Of a DNA stretch of 51,687 bases, positions 27,134 to 35,384 are shown piece by piece. The position numbers and the translations under genes were made by a program. Each line of letters begins with the position of its first letter. The stretch's first letter is position 1. Source of the DNA: Pelagilacustribacter hypolimneticus. GTDB lineage: Bacteria; Pseudomonadota; Alphaproteobacteria; Pelagibacterales; Pelagibacteraceae. Under the pieces are notes generated by a model. It did not search any database. It was not told where the DNA came from and saw only the letters and a list, made by a program, of their open reading frames with translations. The stretch spans positions 1-51,687 of the forward strand of contig CBDDXH010000001.1 in assembly GCA_965235125.1 (NCBI GenBank), written 5' to 3'.

Positions 27134-27706
27134 TTAACTTTTTGCTGATAAAATAATCTTTTCTATTTGAGAAAAACAATGATCTAGATTGTCATTTATG
27201 ATTACATGATCATAGTCTGACCAATGGTGAATATCGATATCGTAAGCTTTTAGTCTTTTAGAGATAATATCAATATTATCTTGATTTCTATATATTAACC
27301 TTTTTTCTAATTCTTTTTTATCCGGTGGCAATAAAAATATTTTAATTAAACTTAATTCTTTAAATTTTGATAATTGCAAAGTACCCTGCCAATCTATATC
27401 AAATAAAATATTATTATTATTTTTTAATAGTGAATTCACTGAATCCCTGCTGGTGCCGTAAAAATTATCGAATATTTTTGCATATTCATAAAATTCATTA
27501 TTAGAAATTTTTTTTTCAAATATTTCTTTGCTAACAAAAAAATAATCAACTCCTTCTACCTCGTTTGGTCTTGGTCTTCTGGTGGTGTGCGAAACAGATA
27601 TTTTAAAATTTTGATATTTCTGTTGAATTTTTTTGGTTAATGTTGTTTTTCCAGAACCAGACGGTGAGGATAAAATTAGCATTATGCTGCCATTTCTGGA
27701 GTCCAT
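27134..27706 (-). CDS. gmk: Guanylate kinase
   Basis: Gmk phosphorylates GMP to GDP. The 190-residue protein has the P-loop SSPSGSGKT (residues 13-21), SVSHTTRRPRPNEVEGVDYFFV for GMP binding, and ILFDIDWQGTLQL. It follows acpP by 24 bases. In many alphaproteobacteria fabF, mltG and a YicC-family gene sit between acpP and gmk; none is present here. Confidence 0.97.
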   Translation of the reverse strand: MDSRNGSIMLILSSPSGSGKTTLTKKIQQKYQNFKISVSHTTRRPRPNEVEGVDYFFVSKEIFEKKISNNEFYEYAKIFDNFYGTSRDSVNSLLKNNNNILFDIDWQGTLQLSKFKELSLIKIFLLPPDKKELEKRLIYRNQDNIDIISKRLKAYDIDIHHWSDYDHVIINDNLDHCFSQIEKIILSAKS

Positions 27707-27730
27707 AAAACAACTATAACCTAGAATAAA

Positions 27731-27970
27731 TTAATTTGCTGCTTTGCTTTCAATAAATTTAATAGCATCTCCGACTGTTAATATTTTTTCTGCTTCGCTG
27801 TCGGAAATTTCTGAGCCAAATTCTTCTTCGAATGCCATAACTAATTCTACAGTGTCTAAACTGTCTGCTCCTAAATCGTCTATAAAGCTTGCTTCATTTG
27901 TGACTTTGTTTTCTTCAACGCCTAAGTGATCTGCTACTATTTTTTTTACTTTCGCACCTACATCTGACAT
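27731..27970 (-). CDS. acpP: Acyl carrier protein
   Basis: ACP carries growing acyl chains on a 4'-phosphopantetheine arm. The 79-residue acidic protein has the modification site DLGADSLDTVELVM with Ser37, and the usual four-helix pattern. It lies 58 bases after fabG, enough for its own leader or promoter; ACP is usually needed in large amounts. The order fabD-fabG-acpP matches fatty-acid operons elsewhere. Confidence 0.98.
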   Translation of the reverse strand: MSDVGAKVKKIVADHLGVEENKVTNEASFIDDLGADSLDTVELVMAFEEEFGSEISDSEAEKILTVGDAIKFIESKAAN

Positions 27971-28028
27971 TTAAATTCCTTTATTCGATTAATAACTTAT
28001 TTTGTTATTAAATTAATATTGATAATTG

Positions 28029-28760
28029 TCAAGCCATATACATGCCTCCATTAACATGTATTGTTTCTCCGGTAATATAATTAGACATCTCTGATCCAAG
28101 AAAAACTGCACAGTTAGCTATGTCTTCCGCTGTTCCAAGATCACCGCTGGGTATTTTAGATATAAGTATTTTTTTAAATTCATCATTAATTTTTTCTGTC
28201 ATTTCGGTTTTGATAAAACCTGGAGATATACAGTTAACATTTATATTTTTTTTTGCGTACTCAAGTGCTAAACTTTTTGAAAAACCAATAATACCTGCTT
28301 TTGAAGCGGCATAATTAGCCTGTCCTAAATTTCCAGTATGAGCAACTATAGAAGTGATATTTATAATTTTTCCTTTTTTATTTTTTAACATTTTTTTTAT
28401 AGCGTATTTGCACATCAAAAAGGTTGATGTTAAATTAATATCAATAACTTTTTTCCAATTTTCATCTGTTAATCTTATAGAAAGATTATCTAGAGTTATA
28501 CCGGCATTATTTATTAAAACATCAATTCCTCCTAGTTCTAAATTACAGGAGTCTATAAATTTTTCTATCTCTAAATGCTGGTCTAGTTTGAATGATTTTA
28601 TCTTGATATGTTTAAAGTTTTTTTGTAATTCATTGAGTTTATTTTCATTTGTTCCTGTGGCTAAAATAACTGAGCCAAGTTCGTAAAATTTTTTTACTAT
28701 ACTGTGGCCGATACCTCCGGTCGCGCCAGTGATAATAACTTTTTTATCTTTAAGATTCAT
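28029..28760 (-). CDS. fabG: 3-oxoacyl-ACP reductase
   Basis: FabG reduces 3-oxoacyl-ACP with NADPH in fatty-acid elongation. The 243-residue short-chain dehydrogenase has the nucleotide motif ITGATGGIGHSI, NNAGIT, the catalytic Ser (NITSIVAHTGN), Tyr-Lys (YAASKAG) and the C-terminal GGMYMA ending seen in FabG. Its ATG overlaps the fabD stop by 11 bases. Confidence 0.95.
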   Translation of the reverse strand: MNLKDKKVIITGATGGIGHSIVKKFYELGSVILATGTNENKLNELQKNFKHIKIKSFKLDQHLEIEKFIDSCNLELGGIDVLINNAGITLDNLSIRLTDENWKKVIDINLTSTFLMCKYAIKKMLKNKKGKIINITSIVAHTGNLGQANYAASKAGIIGFSKSLALEYAKKNINVNCISPGFIKTEMTEKINDEFKKILISKIPSGDLGTAEDIANCAVFLGSEMSNYITGETIHVNGGMYMA

Positions 28761-29682
28761 TTATAAGATTTTTAATATCATCTATTGAGTTAATACTAAA
28801 GGTGTTACTATTAGGTATTATTCTTTTAACTAAACCAGTTAAAACTTTGCCAGGTCCTATTTCTATAAAATTATTTATTTCATTTTCTTTCATAAAAATA
28901 ATACTCTCTCTCCATCTAACTTTTGAATAAATTTGTTTTATTAAAATTTTTTTAATATCATGCGGTTCATTTACCGGTGATGCAGTCACATTTAAAACTA
29001 TTTCAAAATCGGGCTTTTTAAAGTTTACATTATTAATTTTTTCTTCCATTTTAATTGCAGCAGGATTCATTAAAGAGCAATGGAAAGGTGCACTAACTGC
29101 TAAAGGAATATATTTTTTTTTATTTTCTTTTAAAATATTTTTTAATTCTTCAATAAGTTCGATGTTACCGCTTACTATAATTTGGCCTTGTGCGTTATCG
29201 TTAGCAACTTCACAAACTCCTTTTAATTTTATTTGAAGTATATAATTATTAATTTCTTCAATCTCGGATCCTAGTACAGCTAACATGCCACCTTTTCCTA
29301 GAGGAACAGCATCTTGCATAGATTTTCCTCTTTCAAAAAGCAATTGCAAGGAGTCATGAAAACTTAAAGAATTAGCACATAGAAATGCACTATATTCTCC
29401 AAGAGAATGACCGGCAAAATATTTTACTTTATCTAAATTAAAATTAAATTCACTTTTTAAAATGTTAAAAATTGAGTAACTTACAAGCAAAATTGCTGGT
29501 TGAGTATTTTGCGTGCGTTGAAGTTCACTTTCTGGTCCATCTAATATTATTTTTGAAATTTTAAAACCTAAAATTTCATCAGCTTGTGCAAATAGTTTTT
29601 TAACATAAGAAAAGTTATTATAAAACTCTGATCCCATGCCGACTACTTGCGAACCTTGGCCTGGAAATAATATAGCTTTCAT
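28750..29682 (-). CDS. fabD: Malonyl-CoA:ACP transacylase
   Basis: FabD moves malonyl groups from CoA to ACP. The 310-residue enzyme shows FPGQGSQVVGMG, the nucleophile elbow GHSLGEYSA, and the catalytic His region APFHCSLMNPA. It is the first gene of the leftward fabD-fabG-acpP-gmk run and is divergent from rpsF across 100 bases. Confidence 0.97.
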   Translation of the reverse strand: MKAILFPGQGSQVVGMGSEFYNNFSYVKKLFAQADEILGFKISKIILDGPESELQRTQNTQPAILLVSYSIFNILKSEFNFNLDKVKYFAGHSLGEYSAFLCANSLSFHDSLQLLFERGKSMQDAVPLGKGGMLAVLGSEIEEINNYILQIKLKGVCEVANDNAQGQIIVSGNIELIEELKNILKENKKKYIPLAVSAPFHCSLMNPAAIKMEEKINNVNFKKPDFEIVLNVTASPVNEPHDIKKILIKQIYSKVRWRESIIFMKENEINNFIEIGPGKVLTGLVKRIIPNSNTFSINSIDDIKNLINES

Positions 29683-29715
29683 TTGTATTAATGTTTTTTT
29701 ATAACATTATTAGTA

Positions 29716-29744
29716 TTGAATTGACGAATTTATAATAGTATAAA
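29716..29744 (+). promoter_or_regulatory. Candidate promoter for rpsF-rpsR-rplI
   Basis: TTGAAT (29716-29721) and TATAAA (29739-29744) are spaced 17 bases apart upstream of the rpsF ATG at 29783. A TTGACG and a TATAAT are also present in the same stretch but with spacing unsuited to each other. Selected by eye. Confidence 0.4.
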
Positions 29745-29782
29745 ACCGTTCTTTTAATAAATAAACAATTAATGATCGAACA

Positions 29783-30103
29783 ATGAATTTTTACGAGCAT
29801 ACATTAATAGCGAAACAGGATCTATCGACTTCTGAATTAGAAAATTTAGAAAAGAAATATAAAGATATTATTAATAAAACAGAAGGTAAGGTTATAAAAG
29901 TAGAAAATTGGGGCTTACTTAATTTTGCTAAAAAAATTAAATCTTATAATAAAGGATTTTATATTCATTATAAATTTGAAGCTGAAAATAAGACCTTAGA
30001 GGAAATAAGAAAAAATAGTATTTTTGATAATTCTCTGCTTAGACATTTGACAGTTAAATATAAAAAACTAGATACCGAGACAGAATATTTTAAAATAAAA
30101 TAA
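29783..30103 (+). CDS. rpsF: 30S ribosomal protein bS6
   Basis: This 106-residue primary binding partner of bS18 sits in the platform of the small subunit. The chain starts NFYEHTLIAKQDLS, has IKVENWGLLNFAKKIKSYNKGFYIHY, and ends with LLRHLTVKYKKLDTE, all typical of bS6. It leads the conserved rpsF-rpsR-rplI cluster, and its stop shares one base with the rpsR start. The acidic tail that follows in many bacteria is very short here. Confidence 0.97.
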   Translation: MNFYEHTLIAKQDLSTSELENLEKKYKDIINKTEGKVIKVENWGLLNFAKKIKSYNKGFYIHYKFEAENKTLEEIRKNSIFDNSLLRHLTVKYKKLDTETEYFKIK

Positions 30104-30375
30104 TGAAAAGAAAAAATAATAAATTTAATAAAAAACCTCAAAATCCTTTAAACAAGCTTAGCTTGTTTCAAAAATCTGATTATAGATTTTCAAAAAAATG
30201 TCCTCTATCAATAAAAGATGCTCCGGTTATAGACTATAAAAATGTAAAATTGTTAAAAAGATACGTATCTGATACTGATAAAATTATGCCTTCAAGAATT
30301 ACATCTGTTTCTCAAAATAAACAAAGAAAATTAACAAGTGAAATTAAAAAAGCTAAAATTTTAGGATTAATTTAA
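30103..30375 (+). CDS. rpsR: 30S ribosomal protein bS18
   Basis: bS18 is a 90-residue basic protein that forms a heterodimer with bS6. The core APVIDYKNVKLLKRYVSDTDKIMPSRITSVSQNKQRKLTSEIKKAK is clearly bS18. The N-terminal 25 residues are variable and include a cysteine (KKCPLSIKD) often seen in this family. A near-perfect palindrome lies in the variable 5' coding region (30150-30168). Confidence 0.97.
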   Translation: MKRKNNKFNKKPQNPLNKLSLFQKSDYRFSKKCPLSIKDAPVIDYKNVKLLKRYVSDTDKIMPSRITSVSQNKQRKLTSEIKKAKILGLI

Positions 30376-30377
30376 TT

Positions 30378-30833
30378 ATGCAAGTTATACTTTTAGAAAA
30401 CATTATGAAACTTGGAAAAATTGGAGACCAAGTCGAAGTAAAAAATGGTTTTGCCAGAAATTATTTATTAAGACAAGGCAAGGCTTTAAGAGCAAGTAAA
30501 GAAAATGTTGAATATGTAAATAAAAAAAAAGTTGAATTAAATAAAAAAAATGAAGAAGCTAAGAATCAATTCGAATTAATTGCAGCAAAAATTTCAAATA
30601 AAACTTTAAAATTTAATAAGGAATCTAAAGAGAATGGAGAACTTTACGGTTCAATAAAACCTAAGGAAGTTTCTAGTGCATTTAAAACAATTTTAGATAT
30701 TGAAATTAGTCCTTCTCAAATTGACTTAAGACAAGAAATTACACAAATTGGTAAATACAAAATAAATATAAATCTTCATGCTGAAGTTTCAGTGAATGTT
30801 AACTTAAGTATTGATAAAATAGACTCAATTTAA
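30378..30833 (+). CDS. rplI: 50S ribosomal protein bL9
   Basis: This 151-residue protein has the N-terminal bL9 domain (VILLENIMKLGKIGDQVEVKNGFARNYLLRQGKA), a long connecting helix rich in Lys and Glu, and the C-terminal RNA-binding domain with GELYGSIKPKEVS. Its length is normal. It follows rpsR by two bases and precedes dnaB, with an 80-base gap. Confidence 0.97.
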   Translation: MQVILLENIMKLGKIGDQVEVKNGFARNYLLRQGKALRASKENVEYVNKKKVELNKKNEEAKNQFELIAAKISNKTLKFNKESKENGELYGSIKPKEVSSAFKTILDIEISPSQIDLRQEITQIGKYKININLHAEVSVNVNLSIDKIDSI

Positions 30834-30913
30834 ATCCTATTTTTCCACAGGTAGAAAAAAAAGTGTGTAACTTTTAATTTTCTATTAATTATTCATCTAT
30901 TATTATTCAATTA

Positions 30914-32341
30914 ATGGAAAAAACAAAATTAACACTTACCTCAACAGAAGAGGTAAAATTGCCCTCAAACATAGAAGCTGAACAGTCGATTATTGGATCC
31001 ATTTTAGTTAATAACGATATTATTGATGAGATATCAAACATTGTAAATGCTGGTAAATTTTTTGATCCTATTCATAGAAAAATTTATGAGGTTATAGAAA
31101 ACTTAAATACCAAAGGGATGATAGCAAACCCTATTACCTTGAAGAACTATTTTGAAAATGACTCAGGTTTAAGTGAGGTTGGAGGAGTTGATTATTTGGT
31201 AAAATTAACTAGATTTTCTTCTTCCATAAAACAAGCAATCGATTATGCAAAAATTATTCATGAAATGTATGTTAAAAGAGAATTAATATTTATTTCTGAT
31301 GGAATTTATGATCAGGCTAAAGATGATAAAAGCGAAAAGACTGGTGAAAATATAATTGAGAATGCTGAAAAGTCCTTATTTGATTTAGCTGAAAGAGGAA
31401 ATTTTTCACAAACTTTTTTAAAATTTAATCAAGCATTAGATCAAACTATCGAAATGGCTACCTTGGCTATGAAAAGTGAGCAAGGTATTGTCGGCGTTCC
31501 AACTGGATTAACAGATTTAGATGACAAACTAGGAGGTTTACATAAATCTGATCTAATAATTATAGCTGGAAGGCCTTCTATGGGTAAAACTTCTCTTGCA
31601 ACTAATATTGCATATTATGCAGCAAAAAATATGCAGGAAAATAATGAAAAAGGTTCTGTTGCCTTTTTTTCTTTAGAGATGTCATCAGAACAGTTATCAA
31701 CTCGAATTTTGTCTGAACAAGCAAGAATTTCAGCAAGTGAAATTAGAAGAGGTAAAGCGACTGAAGAAACTTTAAATCGATACATTGAAACATCGAGAAA
31801 TATTTATGACTTACCATTATATATTGACGAAACGCCTGCTATAGCTATTTCAACTTTAAGTAATAGAGCAAGACGAATTAAAAGATTATTTGGATTAAAA
31901 TTAATTGTTGTTGATTATATTCAGTTAATGAGAACGAACACAAATAGAATGGATGGTAGAGTTCAAGAAATTTCAGAAATAACTCAGGGACTAAAAGCAC
32001 TTGCTAAAGAATTAAATATCCCTGTAGTAGCCCTGTCACAATTATCAAGAGCGGTAGAACAGAGAGATGATAAGATTCCTCAATTATCAGACCTTAGGGA
32101 ATCTGGATCAATTGAACAGGATGCGGATGTTGTAATATTCGTTTATAGAGAACAATATTATTTAGAAAAAAAAGAACCAAAACAAGGTTCTATTGAGCAC
32201 GCCGAATGGCAATCCAAAATGAGCGATATTCACGGTCTAGCAAGTCTTATCATTGGTAAACATAGACACGGATCTACGGGTACGGTTTTTGTGGAGTTTG
32301 AGGGAATGTTTACAAAATTCAAAGATTTAAATAAAAATTAA
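30914..32341 (+). CDS. dnaB: Replicative DNA helicase
   Basis: DnaB is the hexameric helicase that unwinds DNA ahead of the replication fork. The 475-residue protein has the N-terminal collar domain (PSNIEAEQSIIGSILV), the RecA-like motor with Walker A AGRPSMGKTSL, Walker B region LIVVDYIQLM, the ALSQLSRAVEQR sensor segment and the C-terminal GKHRHGSTGTV arginine region. No intein is present. It follows rplI, as in other alphaproteobacteria. Confidence 0.97.
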   Translation: MEKTKLTLTSTEEVKLPSNIEAEQSIIGSILVNNDIIDEISNIVNAGKFFDPIHRKIYEVIENLNTKGMIANPITLKNYFENDSGLSEVGGVDYLVKLTRFSSSIKQAIDYAKIIHEMYVKRELIFISDGIYDQAKDDKSEKTGENIIENAEKSLFDLAERGNFSQTFLKFNQALDQTIEMATLAMKSEQGIVGVPTGLTDLDDKLGGLHKSDLIIIAGRPSMGKTSLATNIAYYAAKNMQENNEKGSVAFFSLEMSSEQLSTRILSEQARISASEIRRGKATEETLNRYIETSRNIYDLPLYIDETPAIAISTLSNRARRIKRLFGLKLIVVDYIQLMRTNTNRMDGRVQEISEITQGLKALAKELNIPVVALSQLSRAVEQRDDKIPQLSDLRESGSIEQDADVVIFVYREQYYLEKKEPKQGSIEHAEWQSKMSDIHGLASLIIGKHRHGSTGTVFVEFEGMFTKFKDLNKN

Positions 32342-32383
32342 TTCTTTAGTTATCTAAAATTTTAGATATATCTAAGTTTATCT

Positions 32384-34846
32384 ATGTTTGGAAAAGTTTA
32401 TAAAGCAATAATTACTGATTATGCAAAAATTTCTATTACCATCATTTGCTTAGTACTTGCGTATTTTCTCTATTTTTCTAAAGATTTTAAATTAGATGCA
32501 TCCTCGGACTCTTTGCTTCTTGAGAGCGATAAAGACTTAAAATATTTAAGAGAAGTTAACGAAAGATACGGATCAAAGGACTATTTAGTCTTAACATATA
32601 CACCGATAGCAAGTTTTATAGACGAAGAGACAATAATTAATCTTCAATTTTTTAAATCAAAAATAGAAAAATTAGAATGGGTAGATAGTGTCATAACTAT
32701 AATTGATGTTCCGCTTTTAAAAAATAGCAATGCACCTTTGATGGAAAGGTTAAAAAACTACAAAACTTTATCCTATCCTGAAATAGATAAAAAAAGAGGA
32801 TTTAATGAAATAATTAATAGTCCTATTTATAAAGACTACGTTATTAGTGCTGATGGCAAGACTTCGGGAATAGTTGTTTATCTCAAACAAGATAAAAAAT
32901 TAAACGAATTTATTAAAATTAAAAATAACTTTTTTAATCTAGATTTAGAAGGCAATTTAGATAAATCTCAAAAAAAAGAGCGAGCTATTTTTAATAGTGA
33001 ATATGATTCTTATAAAAATATTTATAATCAAAAAAACCATCAAAATATAAATGAAATTAGAGAAGTTATAAAAAAATATAATGTAAATGCTGAGGTTTTT
33101 TTAGGTGGTTTACCCATGATCACCGACGATATGATGTCATTTGTTCAAAATGACATTGTGGTTTTTGGTATTGGGGTTTTCATATTTATCGTAATTACCT
33201 TATGGCTAATTTTTAAAAAAATTAAATGGGTAGTAATTCCTTTACTTGGTTGTGCGTTTTCTGTTGGAGCCATGATAGGTATGGTGGGTTTATTAGGATG
33301 GAAAGTTACCGTTATCTCCTCAAACTTTATTGCAATTATGCTAATTCTCAATATGGCGATGAATATTCATATCACAGTCAGGTTTTTGCAAATAAAAAAA
33401 GAGTTTGAAGGCATAGATATTAGAGATGCTGTTTATGAAGCGAGTAGTAAAATGTTTATGCCAATTCTTTATACTGTCTTAACTACAATATGCGCTTTTT
33501 TATCATTAATATTTAGTGGAATTAAACCAATTATTGATTTTGGTTGGATGATGACCTTGGGTCTTACTATTTCAACTATAATTACACTTACGCTAATTCC
33601 TGCTCTACTTAATGAGTTTAGTAATTCTGAAGATTCAATTGATCAGCATGAAGAAAAATCTAAAATTACTAGCGCACTAAGTAATTTTTCAAAAGGAAAT
33701 ACTTCTTTAATATTTGGTACGACTTTAATAATTATTTTTTTAAGCATCATAGGAATATTCAAGTTGGAAGTAGAAAATAGTTTTATTAATTATTTTGATA
33801 AAAAAACTGAAATTTATAAAGGAATGAAAAAAATTGATGATCAGTTGGGGGGTACCACTCCACTTGATATTATTTTAAAATTTCCAGTAAAAGAAGAAAA
33901 GAAAGAAAAAGATGATGAATTTTCTGAGTGGGATAAAGATACTAAAGATAAAGATGAAACATATAAATATTGGTTTACAAGAGATAAAATTGATAAAATT
34001 TTGAAAGTTCATGATTATTTAGACTCTCTTCCGGAAATAGGTAAGGTTATTTCATTTGGAAGTATTATTAGAGTTGCGGAGGATTTAATTGGTAATAAAT
34101 TAGAGACTTTAGAAACTGGTATACTTTACAGTAAATTTCCTGAAGAGATTAAAAAAGAAATAATATCTCCCTATATTTCTATAAAAGACAATGAAGCAAG
34201 AATTAGTGTAAGAATAAAAGACTCTTTAGAAGATTTAAGAAGAAATGAATTAATTAAAAAAATTAATTCTGAATTAAAAACAAAAGTTGGCTTGGATGAA
34301 GAAGAATATAAACTTTCCGGTGTATTAATTTTATTTAATAACTTGCTACAAAGTCTTTTTAAATCTCAAATTTTATCCTTAGGTGTGACAATGATAGGGA
34401 TTTTATTAATGTTTTTAGTTCTTTTTAGAAATTTGACTTTATCTTTAATTGGAGTTGTTCCAAATTTTATAGCTGCTTTTTTTATTTTAGGAATTATTGG
34501 TCTTTTTGGAATTCCATTAGATATGATGACTATTACGATTGCGTCAATTACTATTGGTATAGCCGTTGATAATAGCATTCATTATATCTACCGGTTCAAA
34601 GAAGAATTTGAAAAAATAAAAAATTATAACGATACAGTTAGCAAATGTCATAATACTATTGGTATTTCTATACTTAACACCACTGTCACAATAATTTTTG
34701 GTTTTTCTATTTTATTTTTATCTAACTTTATCCCAACAATATATTTTGGAGTATTAACGGGTGTTGCGATGTTACTTGCTTTAATATCTGTATTAACTCT
34801 TTTGCCTAAACTCATACTAGTTTTAAAACCTTTTGGTAATGAATAA
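32384..34846 (+). CDS. RND-superfamily (MMPL-type) exporter
   Basis: This 820-residue inner-membrane protein has two repeats of a transporter unit: an N-terminal helix (about 14-32), a periplasmic domain (about 40-255), a bundle of five to six helices (about 260-415), a second helix and periplasmic domain (about 440-660), and a final bundle. Matching strings in the two halves, LNMAMNIHITVRFLQIKKEFE and IAVDNSIHYIYRFKEEFE, show the internal duplication. The pattern fits predicted exporters of the RND superfamily (COG1033), relatives of hopanoid transporter HpnN and MmpL proteins; such proteins move lipids or other hydrophobic molecules. Substrate is unknown. It sits where alr and radA often occur between dnaB and cvpA. 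cvpA overlaps its end. Confidence 0.82.
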   Translation: MFGKVYKAIITDYAKISITIICLVLAYFLYFSKDFKLDASSDSLLLESDKDLKYLREVNERYGSKDYLVLTYTPIASFIDEETIINLQFFKSKIEKLEWVDSVITIIDVPLLKNSNAPLMERLKNYKTLSYPEIDKKRGFNEIINSPIYKDYVISADGKTSGIVVYLKQDKKLNEFIKIKNNFFNLDLEGNLDKSQKKERAIFNSEYDSYKNIYNQKNHQNINEIREVIKKYNVNAEVFLGGLPMITDDMMSFVQNDIVVFGIGVFIFIVITLWLIFKKIKWVVIPLLGCAFSVGAMIGMVGLLGWKVTVISSNFIAIMLILNMAMNIHITVRFLQIKKEFEGIDIRDAVYEASSKMFMPILYTVLTTICAFLSLIFSGIKPIIDFGWMMTLGLTISTIITLTLIPALLNEFSNSEDSIDQHEEKSKITSALSNFSKGNTSLIFGTTLIIIFLSIIGIFKLEVENSFINYFDKKTEIYKGMKKIDDQLGGTTPLDIILKFPVKEEKKEKDDEFSEWDKDTKDKDETYKYWFTRDKIDKILKVHDYLDSLPEIGKVISFGSIIRVAEDLIGNKLETLETGILYSKFPEEIKKEIISPYISIKDNEARISVRIKDSLEDLRRNELIKKINSELKTKVGLDEEEYKLSGVLILFNNLLQSLFKSQILSLGVTMIGILLMFLVLFRNLTLSLIGVVPNFIAAFFILGIIGLFGIPLDMMTITIASITIGIAVDNSIHYIYRFKEEFEKIKNYNDTVSKCHNTIGISILNTTVTIIFGFSILFLSNFIPTIYFGVLTGVAMLLALISVLTLLPKLILVLKPFGNE

Positions 34847-35384
34847 TTTTATAGAATTTTTAAAAAATGATGTTTTTTTATTTGATATAGTTTTTGTAAT
34901 AATTATTTTATTCAATACAATAAAGTGCTTCTCTCAAGGGTTTTCCTTAAGTTTCTTATCTGCTCTCAAATGGATAATTTCTATAATAGCCACAATTATA
35001 CTCGTACCTCAATTACAACCTTGGGTAAGTAATTATATTGAATCAGATTTTATAAATAGTGTTGGTATAAGTGTTCTTGTTTTTATTGTTTCGTTATTTA
35101 TCTGCATTGTTTTGAGTAAATCAATTGGCACCGCTGTAAAGTGGACTGGTTTTGGATCGGTGGATAAGTCTTTCGGAATACTTTTTGGTTTGTTTCAAGG
35201 ATATGTAGTTGCTGTTTGTTTTTTTTCTATTTTAAATTGGTTTTATTCATATGAAAAATGGAATATATCTACGGAAAGCACTTTTTCTTTTAATATTGTT
35301 AAAAAAGGAAGTGATTTACTTATTGAAGAATTCCCAAATTTTAAAGACATAATTGATGCAAAAGAAAAAATTGAAAAAATTTAG
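34839..35384 (+). CDS. cvpA: CvpA family membrane protein
   Basis: This 181-residue integral membrane protein has about four hydrophobic segments and the family pattern FDIVFVIIILFNTIKCFSQGFSLSFLSALKWI, with AVKWTGFGSVDKSFGILFGLFQGYVV. CvpA was first linked to colicin V production and is implicated in envelope stress; its molecular role is unsettled. It sits directly before purF, the same pair as in E. coli. I use ATG 34839, which overlaps the exporter stop as ATGAATAA; a TTG at 34833 would add two residues. Confidence 0.88.
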   Translation: MNNFIEFLKNDVFLFDIVFVIIILFNTIKCFSQGFSLSFLSALKWIISIIATIILVPQLQPWVSNYIESDFINSVGISVLVFIVSLFICIVLSKSIGTAVKWTGFGSVDKSFGILFGLFQGYVVAVCFFSILNWFYSYEKWNISTESTFSFNIVKKGSDLLIEEFPNFKDIIDAKEKIEKI

